A DNA stretch of 64,000 nucleotides. It comes from Paguma larvata. Taxonomy: Eukaryota > Chordata > Mammalia > Carnivora > Viverridae. Shown here in pieces: positions 21,101 to 33,814 of the stretch. The notes beneath the pieces are model-generated. The model was not told the DNA's origin. It searched no databases and saw only the letters and a program-made list of their open reading frames with translations. The stretch's first letter is position 1. Every line of letters begins with the position of its first letter. Both the position numbers and the translations under genes were made by a program. The stretch covers positions 80,721,132-80,785,131 of the forward strand of contig CM057829.1 of NCBI GenBank assembly GCA_030068075.1, given 5' to 3'.

Positions 21101-21898
21101 TGTTGGGAGCCATTTTGGGCTCACAGGTTGAGACCCCTCCCTGTGTGGAAAAGGTGGTTGAAGCAAAGCTCCTGCCGGCCAAAATGGCGCCTAGTCTTAC
21201 CACCTTATAAATAATGTTTCAGGCTTGGATTTCTTGAGCTACTCTCCTTGGCCCTAAGGAATGTAATGCTCTTTTGTTTTATGGCATTTAGATAAAAGGG
21301 AATGACGTGGAGCATGATGCTTTGATGGATTACATCTGAATGAGAGTAGCCTGGCCAGAAGTAACCTTAAAGTTGCATCTTGGGGATGGGTTGCACAAAT
21401 TGATAGCAGTTTTGAGCTGGCTGAATATTGGTGTGATTTGTGTAAACGTTAGGCTCCTATTATGTAAATTCACTCATTCACAAGCAAAGGACAAGCATTG
21501 GGAATTCTGTCCTTGCTGGATGCGTTGCATCTCCCCCATCTAGTTGGAAGAATAGGCGGAATGACTCCTGGCCTGTTTATAGATAATTAATATAGGCAGG
21601 CCTAGGTAACTTCCTGTTCTCTCCCTCTGCCTTAAATTTATATGCTAATTAACTTGAAAACAACTTGCAAGATTGAGGAAATCGCTGCTTGTGCTTACTG
21701 ATGGGATGTCACTCATTGCTGTAATGTAACTCACTACTTTTAAATAAAGACACTGAGACTGGCAGGGTGGAGATGCCAGATTGCCAGAACTGCCTGCTTG
21801 GTCATCAGACTACATCTTTCTCGAGATGCTCTCATTTCCTTTCGCCTGACAGTCCATCCTTTGGGGACCCCTAGATTCGCCAGAACTGGACCCCGGCA
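21101..21898 (+). mobile_element. Class II (ERV2/ERVK-like) solo LTR
   Basis: A 798-bp element from TGTTGGGAGCCATTTTGGGC to CCCCGGCA, flanked by identical 6-bp duplications GTCAGC at 21095-21100 and 21899-21904. TG...CA ends and a 6-bp duplication are typical of class II retroviruses. A poly(A) signal lies at 21743-21748, a TATA-like stretch near 21637, and a YY1-like CCAAAATGGCGCC at 21179-21191. No internal gag/pol/env sequence is present, so this is a solo LTR from recombination. Confidence 0.88.
21743..21748 (+). terminator. LTR polyadenylation signal AATAAA
   Basis: AATAAA about 640 bp into the solo LTR, followed by roughly 150 bp of R/U5-like sequence. The position fits an LTR poly(A) signal. 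Confidence 0.7.
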
Positions 21899-22259
21899 GT
21901 CAGCATCCCATCTAGCAAGTGGAGAGGTGCTCCAAGGAATTGTACAAAATGGAAGGTTTGTATAGAAGTGGAGGCGGGGCAGGAAAGTTATTAGCAAAAG
22001 AAGAGGACTGTTCCAGTGACAACAGTTTATTAGGGGGGAAAGGTGTCCTATCATGCAGATGACTTCATCTTTCTTTGGGCAGTGGAGAAGACCCAGGTGG
22101 CAGATTCATTGGCTGGGACTGAAAAATTCCCGACTGACTAGTAAAGACTACATTTCTCAGGGAGGTTGAAACAGCAGTTAGATTATGTATTAAGCACTGG
22201 TTTGGAAATTCTGTCTAAATGACATCATTTTTTTTTTTTTTTTTTTTTTTTTTGTAACA

Positions 22260-22302
22260 GAGCTAGGTTTGTACCACGGAACTCTGTTCACAGAGACTAT
22301 TT
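22260..22302 (+). mobile_element. MIR, right part (continuation)
   Basis: GAGCTAGGTTTGTACCACGG continues the MIR consensus (GCAGAGCTGGGATTTGAACC) from where 21024 stops. The AGAAC / AGAGC words at the two junctions would be a mutated 5-bp target duplication of the outer LTR. Confidence 0.6.
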
Positions 22303-22829
22303 AACTCACATAATATTCTACTAGAAGGTTTTGTAGATACAATAGGTTAGCTTTAGGGATAGAAGGACACACTTCAGTCAACCAGTTCTGTTTGAAACTA
22401 CACAATTTTAATTTGCATATACTTTATTTCAGACTTTAGCTATGGCATATGGTCAATGGATATAATGTAGGTGTATGCAAAATGGCATGTGTCTGTGTAG
22501 GTGGGAACTTGCCTTCCTTTAAGAGGTAGAAGTAAAATAAATTAAAGCAAAATGTGACAGCAAATGAGCATGAATGAACCCAGGAGCTGTTGGGACCAGC
22601 ACAGGGGCATAGACTGGTTTAAATGAGGGTAGTTTAGTGGTGGCATTAGAGTCAGAATCTTGCTCTAATGACCAAACAGCTGAGGTTGAATGGACAGAGC
22701 TGGAGGGAAGATATCTGTCATTTAAAGACTCCCAAATGAATCCTCTCCATCTCCATTGTCACAGCTGGTTCTTGTGCTCTGTTATTTCTTTCTTTGTTTA
22801 GGTCAAAAGTCTCCTGCTGGGCTCTCTTC
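22303..22829. other. Stretch without recognised gene
   Basis: No element assigned. Confidence 0.4.
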
Positions 22830-23015
22830 CTCTGCTTTCTACATCTCCATCCCTTAATTCACCAATCTATTCTCCACACTACTGCTACAATGAGTTCTAA
22901 AAATTCGGACCTGCTTCTCTCATTTTTCTATTTAAAATTCTTCAATTGCTTCCCATTGCCTTCAGGACAAAACCCAAACTCCTCAGTCTGACACAGAAGT
23001 CCTTTCATGTGTGAT
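22830..23015 (+). mobile_element. L2-like relic
   Basis: Phrases TTCAATTGCTTCCCATTGCC, TTCAGGACAAAACCCAAACT and CCTCAGTCTGACACA match the L2 region that reads AATGGCTCCCCATTGCCCTC and AGGATAAAGGCCAAACTCC. Confidence 0.72.
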
Positions 23016-24194
23016 AGCCATTAAGTATCTAAGTTACAAACTCTGATGAGCAAAAATGTAACTTTCTGTATTTCAATAACTCAATTTTGATTTTTTGACT
23101 TTTGGAACTCAATCTGCATAATGACAGACAGCTTAATCTAGACATTTTCCAGGTTGCTCTGTCCAAATAATCCATTTTTCAGTCAATTCAGGTTTGAAAT
23201 ATAATCAGATTGTCTCCTATATGTCTTCTTCCCTGACCACATCTCTCAGTAGGATACTTGAGGGGTACCAGGGTAAGTTTGGTAGAAGGCACACCGTGTA
23301 TCAACTCTGATCTGAATGGGCTCCAAACTGGCTTCCCTAGGGATACTGATGCCATTTCCATCTTGGGTCCCTAGAACTGGTGGCCAAACCTCCCTATGTC
23401 TCTAATGGAAACTATGTACCCCATGATCTGCTGTGCCACCCCTATATTTTAACAGCAGTAACCTTCAGTAAGTCCAGAGAATTTTCTTTTCCATTAACTT
23501 GGTCGTCATACTTGGGGTTTGGGGAAGTTCAATATCACCGCCCACGTGATCTGGGAGGAGTAGAGACTTTGGCAGGAATCCCTCTCGCCCTCTTTTTCGA
23601 GGACCTATCACCCCACTCTCTATCACCCCACCCTCAGCATGCCCTCCTGCTAAGGGGTGCATCAGTGTGGTAGACTTGAGAATTAAAGCAGTACTTACTC
23701 CCCACACTCAGCTCCTGTCAAATTAACATGTACGAGCTCTTGGTGTGTGGGTTAGAAAGTAATTCTTTCAATTTGATGGCAACTTCTTTCAAACCTGTTC
23801 CCGTTTTACACTCATATCACAATTCCTTGAGGTGGGAGGCTGAGAATTTGCTGCATTTGTTCTCTGTGTTGAGGCTAACAATTCCATCTGGGTGACCCAG
23901 TCTTCATATTTTGAGTGGGAGATGCTGCTTGCACCGGGCTAGGAGAAGAATCGGTGATAATCCACGAGCAAATATCTAAATTATTATTCTGTCAGACACA
24001 TTCACCCCCGGCTTACTTTTCCCAGTGGGCTATTTTTATTATTCATCTTGCAACACACATACACCTACATGTGCTTTACCTGGCTAACTTTTAATAATCT
24101 GTTAATATCCAGCCAAAGGATCATCATACAACTTGTGAAATCTGAATGTCTTCTCTGCCCACTTCACAACAGCCTGAGTTTGGTCTCCTTCCTA
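23016..24194. other. Stretch without recognised gene
   Basis: Higher GC around 23270-23660 with opposing 97- and 80-codon frames and a CACGTG-like word (CCCACGTGATC at 23542). I recognise no product or repeat; an old LTR or regulatory sequence is possible. Confidence 0.4.
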
Positions 24195-24400
24195 CTGTTT
24201 CCTAGCAGCTTGTGTTTATCTTCACCATGACACTAAAGTGTTAACCTCATTTCTTGTTATTTCCTCACCAGGACTGTGAATATTTTGATTTTAAGAACTC
24301 TTCTCTCATCTCTAGGTAACCCCATTCTGAAGCCCTAACATTCAACTCAATTACTGGCATTTACTAGTTCTTCGTATATGTTGATTGAATGAATGAACAA
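24195..24400 (+). mobile_element. L2 3'-end relic
   Basis: TTTCCTCACCAGGACTGTGA followed by GGCATTTACTAGTTC and TTGATTGAATGAATGAAC, the pattern of the L2 tail (ACTAGACTGTGAGCTCC ... AATAAATATTTGTTGAATGA). Confidence 0.68.
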
Positions 24401-26578
24401 ATGTTGAGTAAATTAAAATCTAAATAATTCAGAATACTATAGGGAAGAGGTCCTTAAATATTGTTTTTGTGTGTACTCACTCCCTAAAAGAATGTTGAAA
24501 GTTATTAACTCCTTGAAGATTTTTAAAATTGATATTAAAAAAATTTAAGCTTAGATAATTTCCAAGGGTGTAATTGTCAGATTGCACTAAATATTGAGGT
24601 TTTAAAATAAAACTGTTGCATTATTTAAGTGAATTATATGGATAAAGATACCGTAGTGATTTGATATATTCCACTATTTGTTTCATAATACACGAGCAGT
24701 GCTTCTTAAATAATTAAATAATTATAATTTTTATATCTTTTTTTCCTTGAACTTATATTTCAATTCCAAATCCCTTCACAGACTTTTATACTGAAGAAAA
24801 ATACTCTTTTTATGGTTGCAAATTTTTATGGATCATTTATCATTTGTCCATGCACCAAAAAAAATATAGATTGAAAATTTAATTGTTTTTATTAACTTCC
24901 TGTGACCATTAAACTTAAGTATTTTTTAAAGCTCTTGTTTGTATTATTATCACCATTTTTAGTGATATACACTTGACCAAAGCATAGCAAATTAGAAATT
25001 TGGATAATAAAATAAAAAGTAAATTTATTGAGAATGCATCTCTTAGTGAAAGCTATTTGGGCATGCTTTTATAGCATTCCTATTAAAGGAGCTGCAGAAT
25101 TACTCCTTTGTTTGGCACTCTAGAAGTTTTTGCATGATAGTGTAATTCCAGCTAAGTGAGGGGTATATCTTTTATTGAAAACAGGGAGAAATATGGTGTT
25201 GAATAGGAAGTAGGGAAGGAGAAGTTGAGGACTGGCTCTTCTCAGACAAATCAGTTTTTGGAGAGAGAGCATATGAATTTTGAGGATCTGGAAATGGATT
25301 TTCTTGAATCAGTTTTGAGGCACCCAACAGAAAAATCTTTGTAGGTATATGTATACCTGAGTTAAAGTCAGAACCCTGATCTCCAAGACACTGATATTTT
25401 TCAGTAAATAGAAATCTATTAGAGAAATTTTAATTGATGAAATCTGTTTACTTTTAAATAATGCCAAATTAAAAAATAAAGTACACTTGCCTGTAAATAT
25501 TTTGAATGATGGAGTTAGTAATTCAAAAGGGATTATTTCATATCAATACATTGATATATTCCATACTAATATGTAACCATATACTATACAATAATACTTT
25601 ATTCTCTTGGGTAAGCACATTTTTAGATAACCTATAGTTATTTCTTCTGGGCCATTTCCTTTGAAAAGATCATACTAAGATACACTTAAACCTAATTAAA
25701 TAATAAAAACCTCAGAACTAGTGGAATTTAATAAATAAGATGCCTAAATTGTGGCTCAAATTATACATGTAAATATTGCATATTAAAATTTTTTTCATTA
25801 GAATCTTTTAAAAACGTTGAAAATAATTTCTTCTATTTTCAACATTTTTTGTACCATGAGCAACATGATTTTATATGTATATTTGTTATTTATTTCCATT
25901 AGCTACCACAAACAGGTGGACATACAATACTGGGTTGACTTTCAACTATATGAATGTAAAAATTTAATAAAATATACTCATGTGATGTTATGCATATACT
26001 TTACTTATAAAACTTTTACATATTCTTGTAACTGTAATTTCAAAAAACTTTCCAATTATAGTTGAGTGGTTTCTTTCATCTTACTGGGGCTTCCTCATTC
26101 TTATTTCCTTCCCTACCTTATTCTACTTAAGTCATCTCCAGTGTCTTCTTTGTTGTTGCTTTTGTTTGTTTGTTTTATTGCCATTTTTAATGCCAAGTGT
26201 TGCAGTGAAAAGTTAGAATAATCCTAATCCAACTATTTTCACAATGCATGTAGACTTCTCTCAATCTATTATGTGTCCCCAAATCTCACCAGAACAACAC
26301 TGCGCTGGGGCTTTAGCCTTAGAGGGTAAATGAGAAGATGAAGGGCATGAGGCATAAGAAAATTTCATCCTTCATTGTTTCAGTAGTTTTGTACTCTAAA
26401 GGGCTCTCTTATAAGAATTGTACCCTTGAATGCATTCATCTATAGGATAGAGCAGAGGAAACCATTGCTGCAAACAATATGTGGGTCAAATTTAAAGGAG
26501 ATACCAATGAGCTAATCCATAGGGATATCAGAAAGAGAGATGAAGTCTGATGAGAAGCCACTGAAAAATTTCCCCACA
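24401..26578. other. Very AT-rich stretch, no gene
   Basis: No exon or datable repeat is recognised. The 82-codon frame at 25817-26065 is AT-rich and unsupported. Confidence 0.45.
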
Positions 26579-26791
26579 GGGGCACCTGGGTGGCTCAGTC
26601 AGTTAAGGGTTTGACTCTTGATTTCAGCTCAGGTTATGATCTCACGGTTCATGGGGTCAAGGCCTGCATTGGGCTCTGCGCTGACAGCATGGAGATTTCT
26701 TGGGATTCTCTCTCTCCCTCTCTCTGCCCTTCCCCCTCTTGCATGTTCCTACTCTCTATCAAAATAAATTAGAAAAAAAGAAAAAGAAAAA
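26579..26791 (+). mobile_element. CAN-SINE, long type, diverged
   Basis: GGGGCACCTGGGTGGCTCAG head, GCTCTGCGCTGACAGCATGG, CT tract, then an A tail with a GAAAAA microsatellite. Target duplication GAAAAATTTCCCCACA (26563-26578) versus 26792-26807, one mismatch in 16. The only SINE between 17.4 and 38.7 kb. Confidence 0.96.
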
Positions 26792-26807
26792 GAAAAATAT
26801 CCCCACA

Positions 26808-28339
26808 ATATTATCTTATCAGGAAATTCTGATTCACAGGGCCTAATCTGCAATCCCTACCCTCAAACGTCCTACAGCTCCTAGTCCAGCTGGATCTTTA
26901 CCCAAAGCCAAGGACACCCCAGCAACTTACAGTTGGTCCCTATTCTTACAGTCAATAAGTAAGAGCTTAGTAAGAGTAGTGAGCATTCCCAAATTCACAT
27001 TTTGGGGAAGGGAGAGGAAGGGAAGGAAAGGCATATTCTTAAAATCTCTAGTGGAGGTTCATAAAAAATACATTTAGTCATAGTATTTCATGTGATTGCC
27101 TTCACAAATACTAATGCCACAGTCCTATATTAGTTTATTAAACATTAATAATGCTTTTTGTATGATAGTCTAGCAATTTTTCATCCATTTTAAGTAATTT
27201 TATTCTAAAGAGGAATATTTTATACATTTTAAAGAGTAGTTTTTAAGATTAATTGTAGTGAGAAAAAACAATTTATATATTGGTTACTACTTGCATGTAT
27301 GTATGTGTGTTTATGTATGTGAAGATATACACAGATACATGTATACCCCCCCATGCACACACATTTATACATTTAGATTGAAGATAATTTGTGAAGAGAA
27401 TGAGGGACATTTACATTGTCTTAGCATTGGTACTCTGCCTTCTAATTTGACATTTATTTTCTTCTATAATTTGTAGACAGACCTTTTGCATCTATGTATT
27501 GAGGGCTCTGCCCCTGCCATTAATCACATGATGACTTGGAATCACAGAAAGGAGATTCATAAATAATTAAGTCATAGAAAATTACTGATTAAGATATGGT
27601 CATGCCACAATTTGTCTGAGAAGAGAAGATGGTATGCAGTGTGAATGGGTGACAGAGGAAACCTCTAGAAAGAACATCAGTGGGAAAGGGGTGGTACTGA
27701 GTGATGATCGTCCAGTCAAATTTCTCTGTCTTCTACCTGGACACATAGCCAGTCAGCCTCCCCTAAGGCAAAGTGTGACCAGTGAATGTGAGGGAAAGTG
27801 AGTTGCAACTTTTGGGTCACTTGCCTAAAAAGAAATCCCTTTCCTTGGACTTCTATTTTCTTTTCTCTCGATTTAGAACAAGGAGGTGCCCACATCCAGT
27901 TTCAACTATGCAAGTTGAGGACAGGCCCAAGGGAATGTCAGGGCCACAGGATTGAAGTAATTTGAGTTCCTGAATGACTTTACAGCTTGGGATTCCTGCA
28001 GACTTTTAAGCAAGAGAATACTACTACTACTACTACTGCTACTATAATTGTTATTACTATTTAAGGTAAGTCCATTGTATTTTTTTATCTTTTGGTGTCA
28101 CTACATTATTAATATAAAGAGGTTCCAGATGAGTCTGTAGTGGAGAATAGAGGGGTAATATGATTCCATGTGGTAGATATACCAAAAATCTCAGATATAT
28201 CGAAAGAATAAATCGAGGAAAAGATAGATAAGAATAGCCCATAAAAAGGGTGAAATATTTTAGAGAAATGTTGAGAGCTAAAAGAGCTTGTAAACAACTT
28301 TGTGCCCAAAGACGGGAGAAATTAATTGGAGGCACTAGA
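26808..28339. other. Non-coding stretch with simple repeats
   Basis: Holds a TGTATG/CA-rich patch (27290-27370) and a CTA trinucleotide tract (28019-28045). 27600-27960 has the phrasing of an old dispersed repeat but I could not name it. No gene. Confidence 0.4.
28019..28045. repeat. (CTA)n trinucleotide tract
   Basis: Six CTA units, then a CTG interruption and ACTATAATTG. Confidence 0.85.
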
Positions 28340-28526
28340 GCAGTGCTTCTCAAACTTGAGTGCGCATCACTGGGAGGCTCTGTGAAGACACACATGGATG
28401 GACCCCAGTCTTGAGTTTCTGATTCCGTAGGTCTAGGGTAGAATCTGAGAATCTGCATTTCTAACAAGATCTCTTGTGATCAATACTGCTATTTGATTGG
28501 GACCACACTTTGAGAGTCACTGCTAG
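28340..28526 (+). mobile_element. MER20-type hAT-Charlie MITE
   Basis: Terminal inverted repeats CAGTGCTTCTCAAACTT at the left and CACACTTTGAGAGTCACTGC at the right. The interior has TTTCTGATTCCGTAGGTCTA and GAATCTGCATTTCTAACAAG, diagnostic of this MITE. A 136-codon minus frame (28057-28467) overlaps it and is not a gene. Confidence 0.88.
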
Positions 28527-29594
28527 AGAGTCTAAGGAGACTTGGGACACTTTTCAACATGGCTTGTAGGGAGGTTTTCAGAGAAGAATCGGCCTGCCAC
28601 TCTTCAAAGGAGTTGGCAGCCAGACTGGGAAGACCACCTCTCATCCTACATTGGCAGATGCACATGGGGATAAAAGGAAGCTCACGAGTCTGTGAAAGCC
28701 AAGTCTTCATAAACCTGTCTTAAAATGAGTTGAAATATGTGAGAGGCTATGTACTTGTTATCCATTAATTCTGTTTAGAATTGGACCTTAAATATCCTTT
28801 GCATTTATAATAAAATACTCTTCTTTCCACGTAATTACTAAGAATTCTGTCTTAGAGTAAAATCTGTAAAGGGAAATGGCTGTGGATATTGGTCTTTGGA
28901 GGAGAAATGACTCTGCAAAATTAATTTAAGAACCAAGGGCATGGAGAAATTGAAGCAGAAGGAAGCCTTTACATGGTGTGCCTTTTATAAACTTTACTGT
29001 CTTTCTTTCTATCAAATGTAGAGTATTTAGGACCTGCCCATAACTACAAACTGAAAATCACTGCTCATGCAGATTCTGAGCTGCCGACTTGTTTCATGGG
29101 CTTTTTCTGCCAACGAGTCTGAAATTCACATTTCGGTATTCAAAAGATGACTTCCCTGTGCACTCTTGGTCCTACAATCATATTGCGCATGTTGGTCCCC
29201 AGAGTGTGACATTGCTTCTCTTTGCTACTGTAATATTAACATTTCTTTAAAGATTATAATAATGATAATATTAAAAACCTTTTTAATGATCCCTGAACCT
29301 ATGTCCATATGGAATATTGGAGGTATTTATTTATAAAATGCTTTCCAAATTCTGTTAATTAATTAAAATTCATTTGTATTGTAATTCAGTATGGAAAGTA
29401 AAAGTTAAAACACTGACAGGGGGAATTTTGATGTCACCAGTTAGTCACTGTTCTCTTTTATTAGCTTGTGTAGAATGCACACTCGGACTCAGACTCAGGA
29501 TTGACTAAACTTGCTACTATCTGTCCTCGAGATTGCTTCCATAAATGCCTTTTATTTTGACACTTATATTCCATTTTAATTACCTGAAAAAATA
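28527..29594. other. Stretch without recognised gene
   Basis: Nothing assigned; the 73-codon minus frame is unsupported. Confidence 0.4.
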
Positions 29595-29765
29595 TATTGT
29601 CTCTTTATGATTATGTGAATACTGTCTACCACCCCTAATAGACTGCGAGGATCTGAAACTCAGGCATTATATATATTGCATTCATCATGGTATTTTCAGT
29701 ACCTTACAGAGTACTTGGCTCATAGGAGGTCAAACATATGCTGAATTGAAGAAGAACTGAATAAA
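29595..29765 (+). mobile_element. L2 3'-end relic
   Basis: CCCCTAATAGACTGCGAGGA, GTACCTTACAGAGTACTTGG and CTCATAGGAGGTCAAAC follow the order of the L2 tail. Confidence 0.72.
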
Positions 29766-32700
29766 AGAGCTATAAATTGACTAATTTTATGCTATTTAAT
29801 TAGCACATAGATATTTGTGGGTGTGATTTATGTACAGGTGTACCCACCCACATGCTACCTTGGACAGTACTGTTTCTTACTAAATATTTTGCAGTGTTTT
29901 AATTAAAATTAGATATTTCCTTTCCGTATTAACATATATGACTATTGTGATAGTCTTTTAACAGTTCATACCTCCTCCACCCAGTTGCAGTTGCTAAGTG
30001 GTCCTATTTCTTTATATTCAGTTATATATTAAAAAGTTTATATAACCATTAGCTCTTTTAGACACACAAGCTTGGGGCACTTCTTTTATTTGCAGTGTTT
30101 TGCTCCTGCTGAAAGGTTTTTCTGTTTTCCTGTTGGTTTTTGTCCTTGGATGGAACTATTTGGAATATGTCCTTTTGCCTTTTAGTTTTGGTTAAGCAAG
30201 AATCTATTCTTTTGTAGTTATTTTTCCTTTTTTTTTTTTTTTTTTTGGTTATAACAATGTTTCAGAAGCTTCTGTTCTTTTTCAAAAACCATTTGATCAT
30301 GAGGGAATTGGAATGTTACATTTCAAAAATTGAACACCTCATCCTGGGAAATGAAAAGCTTTGAAATGGAGGTATCCGATGTCCTTGCATTTAGACCAGA
30401 GCTCAGAGTCTGGACTGACTTGAAAGCTGAGACATCAAAAGTGTACAATTTAGCTGAGTTTCTCAACCTCATCTTTAAGACACCTAAAATGCAAGCTTTG
30501 CTCATCTGCCTCTTTTCAGATCTAATATCTTGTTCAGTTTCTGAACCATAAGAATCAAGGCTCTATGGGAAATTATCAATTAATGGAACCACAGTTATTA
30601 TAAGAATAAAGGGACAAATAACAAAAATCAATATAATTTGAATACCTTACACTTAATTTCCATCACTTGTTAATTTAAATATTCAATATACTTTTTCTCT
30701 GAATTATTACACAATCAATGTATTTAACCAACACATACCAGACAGCCTGATGGCCTTCTCCTATAGTGCTAAGTAGCTATATACCTACTCAACTATTGTT
30801 ATCACTTTAACTGACAGCAGAAAACTTCATGAAGTTTTGTTTAAAAAGTCTAATATACTATGTTTTTACATCTTAGCTATTTTTCTTTTGTTTTTGATAT
30901 AAAGGTTTTCTAGTATCAACATATGACTGCATGATCTTTAAAAAAAATTTTCATTATGTAAGTCATATGCATTCCTTGTAAAAATGTCCCTGAGAAACAA
31001 TGTAAATATATTTCAACAAAAACATGTTCATATCAATAATCATGTTTTGCCTCTTTTCCAGTAAGAATGGCCACCTTCGTGGGTTTTTTTAAAAATCAAC
31101 TTTTACGATTTCACCTATGAACTTTTCCTTATTCCTTTATGAATATCAGAAATGTTTATTTTCTTTCCCATTACACTAAAGCTAAATCATGCCTGGAAAT
31201 GACACTCAAGTCCCTGCTTTTATGGGAAACATCTTTAACCAACCACTTTCTTTTGATTTCAGATTGAACATATTGTTTATACCATACTTGGTCCACGTTT
31301 TAAACAGCAGATAATTTAAAGCAATTACCATCTTCTTCTAAAATTATAAACACTCTTAGGTGATTCTTGTGACTTGCCAGCAAAATAGACACACATAAAA
31401 TTGCAAGAGCATAGAGCTTATAAAAAATAAAGCATTCAAATCATATAAAAAATAAGACATTAGAATCACACAAATGAACTACCATCAGTGACGTAGAGGT
31501 ATAGAATACTGTAGATTAATGTATGTCAGTATTATAGTATTTGTTGAGTAATTTTGGTGCAAAGAGGTGGACTCCAAGTAGAGTGACTATTTTACTGAGA
31601 TTTAAATAGTAGATACTGTAATTTAGGCTTGCAGAAGAGATAGGAATTTGCAGGGCAGGGACAAGGGGAGTGAAAGCCTTGTGGATGTTCACAAGTTCAT
31701 TATAGCATTCCGCCCAAGCACTGGGCTGCGCATGAACAGGAGGCTCCTGCAAGGATGAGGGCTGAACAGAACTACCACAGGCTGTTCAGGGCTGGGAGGT
31801 GCTGTCATTCTGATGTAGCTGCAGTGGAGAAGCTTCACTAAAGACTCAGGTGTCCGGTTGAGACTTCAAACAGACCAAACCTTAGAGGCAAGGACCCTTG
31901 CTAGAGTAAGAGCTATACTGTAAGAGGAAGAACCAAACTGAGCTACAACTACCCTAATAAAAAATAAAACCAAATCATTTGGAGATCCAGGCTTCTTCCA
32001 TCCTGTGTCACTTTTGTCTTCAGCACTTGGCTCTCAGAGTCATCATGCTTATTTGAATGAAGCATCTGGAAGAAGAAAAATATGAGGATTGAACAAGGGA
32101 GATTTCTCAGGAACAGGCATAAATGGAGTCCACATTATTTGTGTTCATATTCCATTACCTAGAACCCAGGCTCATGTTCCTACAAAACTCTGAGAAACTG
32201 GGAAGTGTGGTCCAACTATGAGTCGATAAGAAATGGATTTGAGTTTGGTGTGGAATTATACAATCTCTTAAACAATTGCTTTGGATATTAAAAAGTGGAG
32301 GACCTGTTGGTAGCTGGGGGATAGAGAGAGAGAGAGAGGCTGGAAGGCTTCCATGGCTGTGAAAACAGAATCTAATCTGGATCATTCATCTTCTCGCCTA
32401 TCTAGGAGCAAGCACATCTTACTCAAACATAGCTGCTCACCTCTTTCCTTTTTATCCTCAGAGAAAGTATTTCCAAAATCGTATGTAAATCTTTTGAGTG
32501 ATCTCACTCAGCACCACTGTGCCGGCTCCAGAAAGTTCATTTTTCCTGAGCTAGTGTATCTTCTGCTTTGGCTTAAGTTTGTTATAGGTCTAGATAGATG
32601 GAACTAAAAGTACCCTTTGTAGGACTTCAGTCCCTGCTGTAGGCAAGAAGAGCCCCAGCGTCTAAATCCTTTCCATGTCTATGGTTACAGGTATGTGCCT

Positions 32701-33239
32701 AAAGTCCTTGCCCATCCAAACACATAATAATTCACATATAGGTACTTTAGATACATAGTGGTCAGATACTTATGGTCACTTGAGAGTTTAGTCTGTGAAC
32801 TAGTATGCATGATTCAAAATAAATAATTTGCTCATCTATCTATGAGAGATGAACATAAAGAAAATATTCCAGAAGGCATTCATGCACAATGGATTCTTTT
32901 AACATTATCGATTCAGTTTATTGCTAAGGAATCTGACATACCTTCTCTCTTACTGGCACAGGAGCAAGATGGGGGATGGTAAGGAAAGGGAAGAAAGAAT
33001 AAAAAAAGATCAGGCAGATAGAAATTAAAACATTAGAGCAGGCACTATACAGGGCATAAATGGCCATTCCAGGTAAACTCAGGAAAATCCTCCTTTGTCT
33101 TTGTTGATGGCAATGATCCCATTTGTGTGGAACACTGGAGTTCATTTAGATTAAGTGTCCTCCCGCTTGGTTCCTAAGCTCTTGAGGATCCTAAGAGCAG
33201 AGAACTGAATGATGCCAGGGAGCTTATCCTGAGCTTTGA
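29766..33239. other. SINE-free AT-rich stretch, no gene
   Basis: A T19 run at 30228-30246 is the only clear simple repeat. Overlapping open frames on both strands at 30323-30551 (73 and 60 codons) have no recognisable product. No exon is supported. Confidence 0.42.
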
Positions 33240-33700
33240 AAAGATTATCCCCCAAGTTCGCTGGCAGGCCTGCAGAAGGTGACCTGCCTGTTAGCTCAGA
33301 ACACTCCACACAGCGGAGATCATCAACACCATTACGGCCCTTACCGCCCGTAAATGCCTTTAAGCAGCTTTAGATAGAAGATATATGGCATGGGCCTGGA
33401 GCAGAAAATTTCATCACCACGATTCCTCTGCTGGGCCCTTGTTTAGAAACATTGCTCACATCTTTTGGTTTGACAGGAAAACAGCAGCTGCTTTCTGATC
33501 ATGCGGCCATCTGTTCTTTATTGCTTATATTATTAACATTTACAAGGGCTAATTGGTATTTTGAAGTGACTAAGATGATTGATCAAGAAATACCCAACTA
33601 TGTTTATCATAATGCCTGCTCTAAAAATGCCAAAGGTGGCAGTAGTTACTTAATATTATCTCAATTTAAAGTATTACATGGTCCACCCGACTAAATTCTC
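33240..33700. promoter_or_regulatory. Candidate conserved non-coding element
   Basis: Repeat-free and compositionally unlike its surroundings, with several retained CpGs (AAGTTCGCTGG, TTACGGCC, TACCGCCCG, ATGCGGCC) and E-box words (CAGCAGCTGC at 33482, GCCATCTG at 33507). The style resembles developmental enhancers. This is inference only; conservation was not tested. Confidence 0.3.
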
Positions 33701-33814
33701 TGTTTTAATAATCAGAGAACAACATGAAAATATTTACTTTTTTTGTTAAAGGTAAATCTACTTAGCCGAACCTTATGAACACCCATTTCTCTGCGCCATG
33801 TTGCTTGCTTACTA

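Larger units (their letters stand above)
21025..22259 (-). mobile_element. Old LTR (ERVL-like), interrupted by a younger LTR
   Basis: Outer LTR with TGTT at 21025 and AACA ending near 22259. Its own sequence is 21025-21100 plus 21899-22259, about 430 bp once the nested LTR and one 6-bp duplicate are removed. On the minus strand a poly(A) signal AATAAA (complement of 21072-21077) lies near the end, giving antisense orientation. Sequence such as GACTGTTCCAGTGACAAC and ATCATGCAGATGACTTCATC recalls MER21-like ERVL LTRs, but the family is not certain. A T26 run (22228-22253) lies near one end. Confidence 0.65.

Noticed and set aside
21740..22054. 104-codon minus-strand frame across the LTR junction
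   Set aside because: Crosses the boundary between two LTRs of different age, so it cannot be an ancestral coding sequence.
28057..28467. 136-codon minus-strand open frame
   Set aside because: Overlaps a MER20-type MITE; the predicted peptide spans repeat and non-repeat sequence without a recognisable domain.
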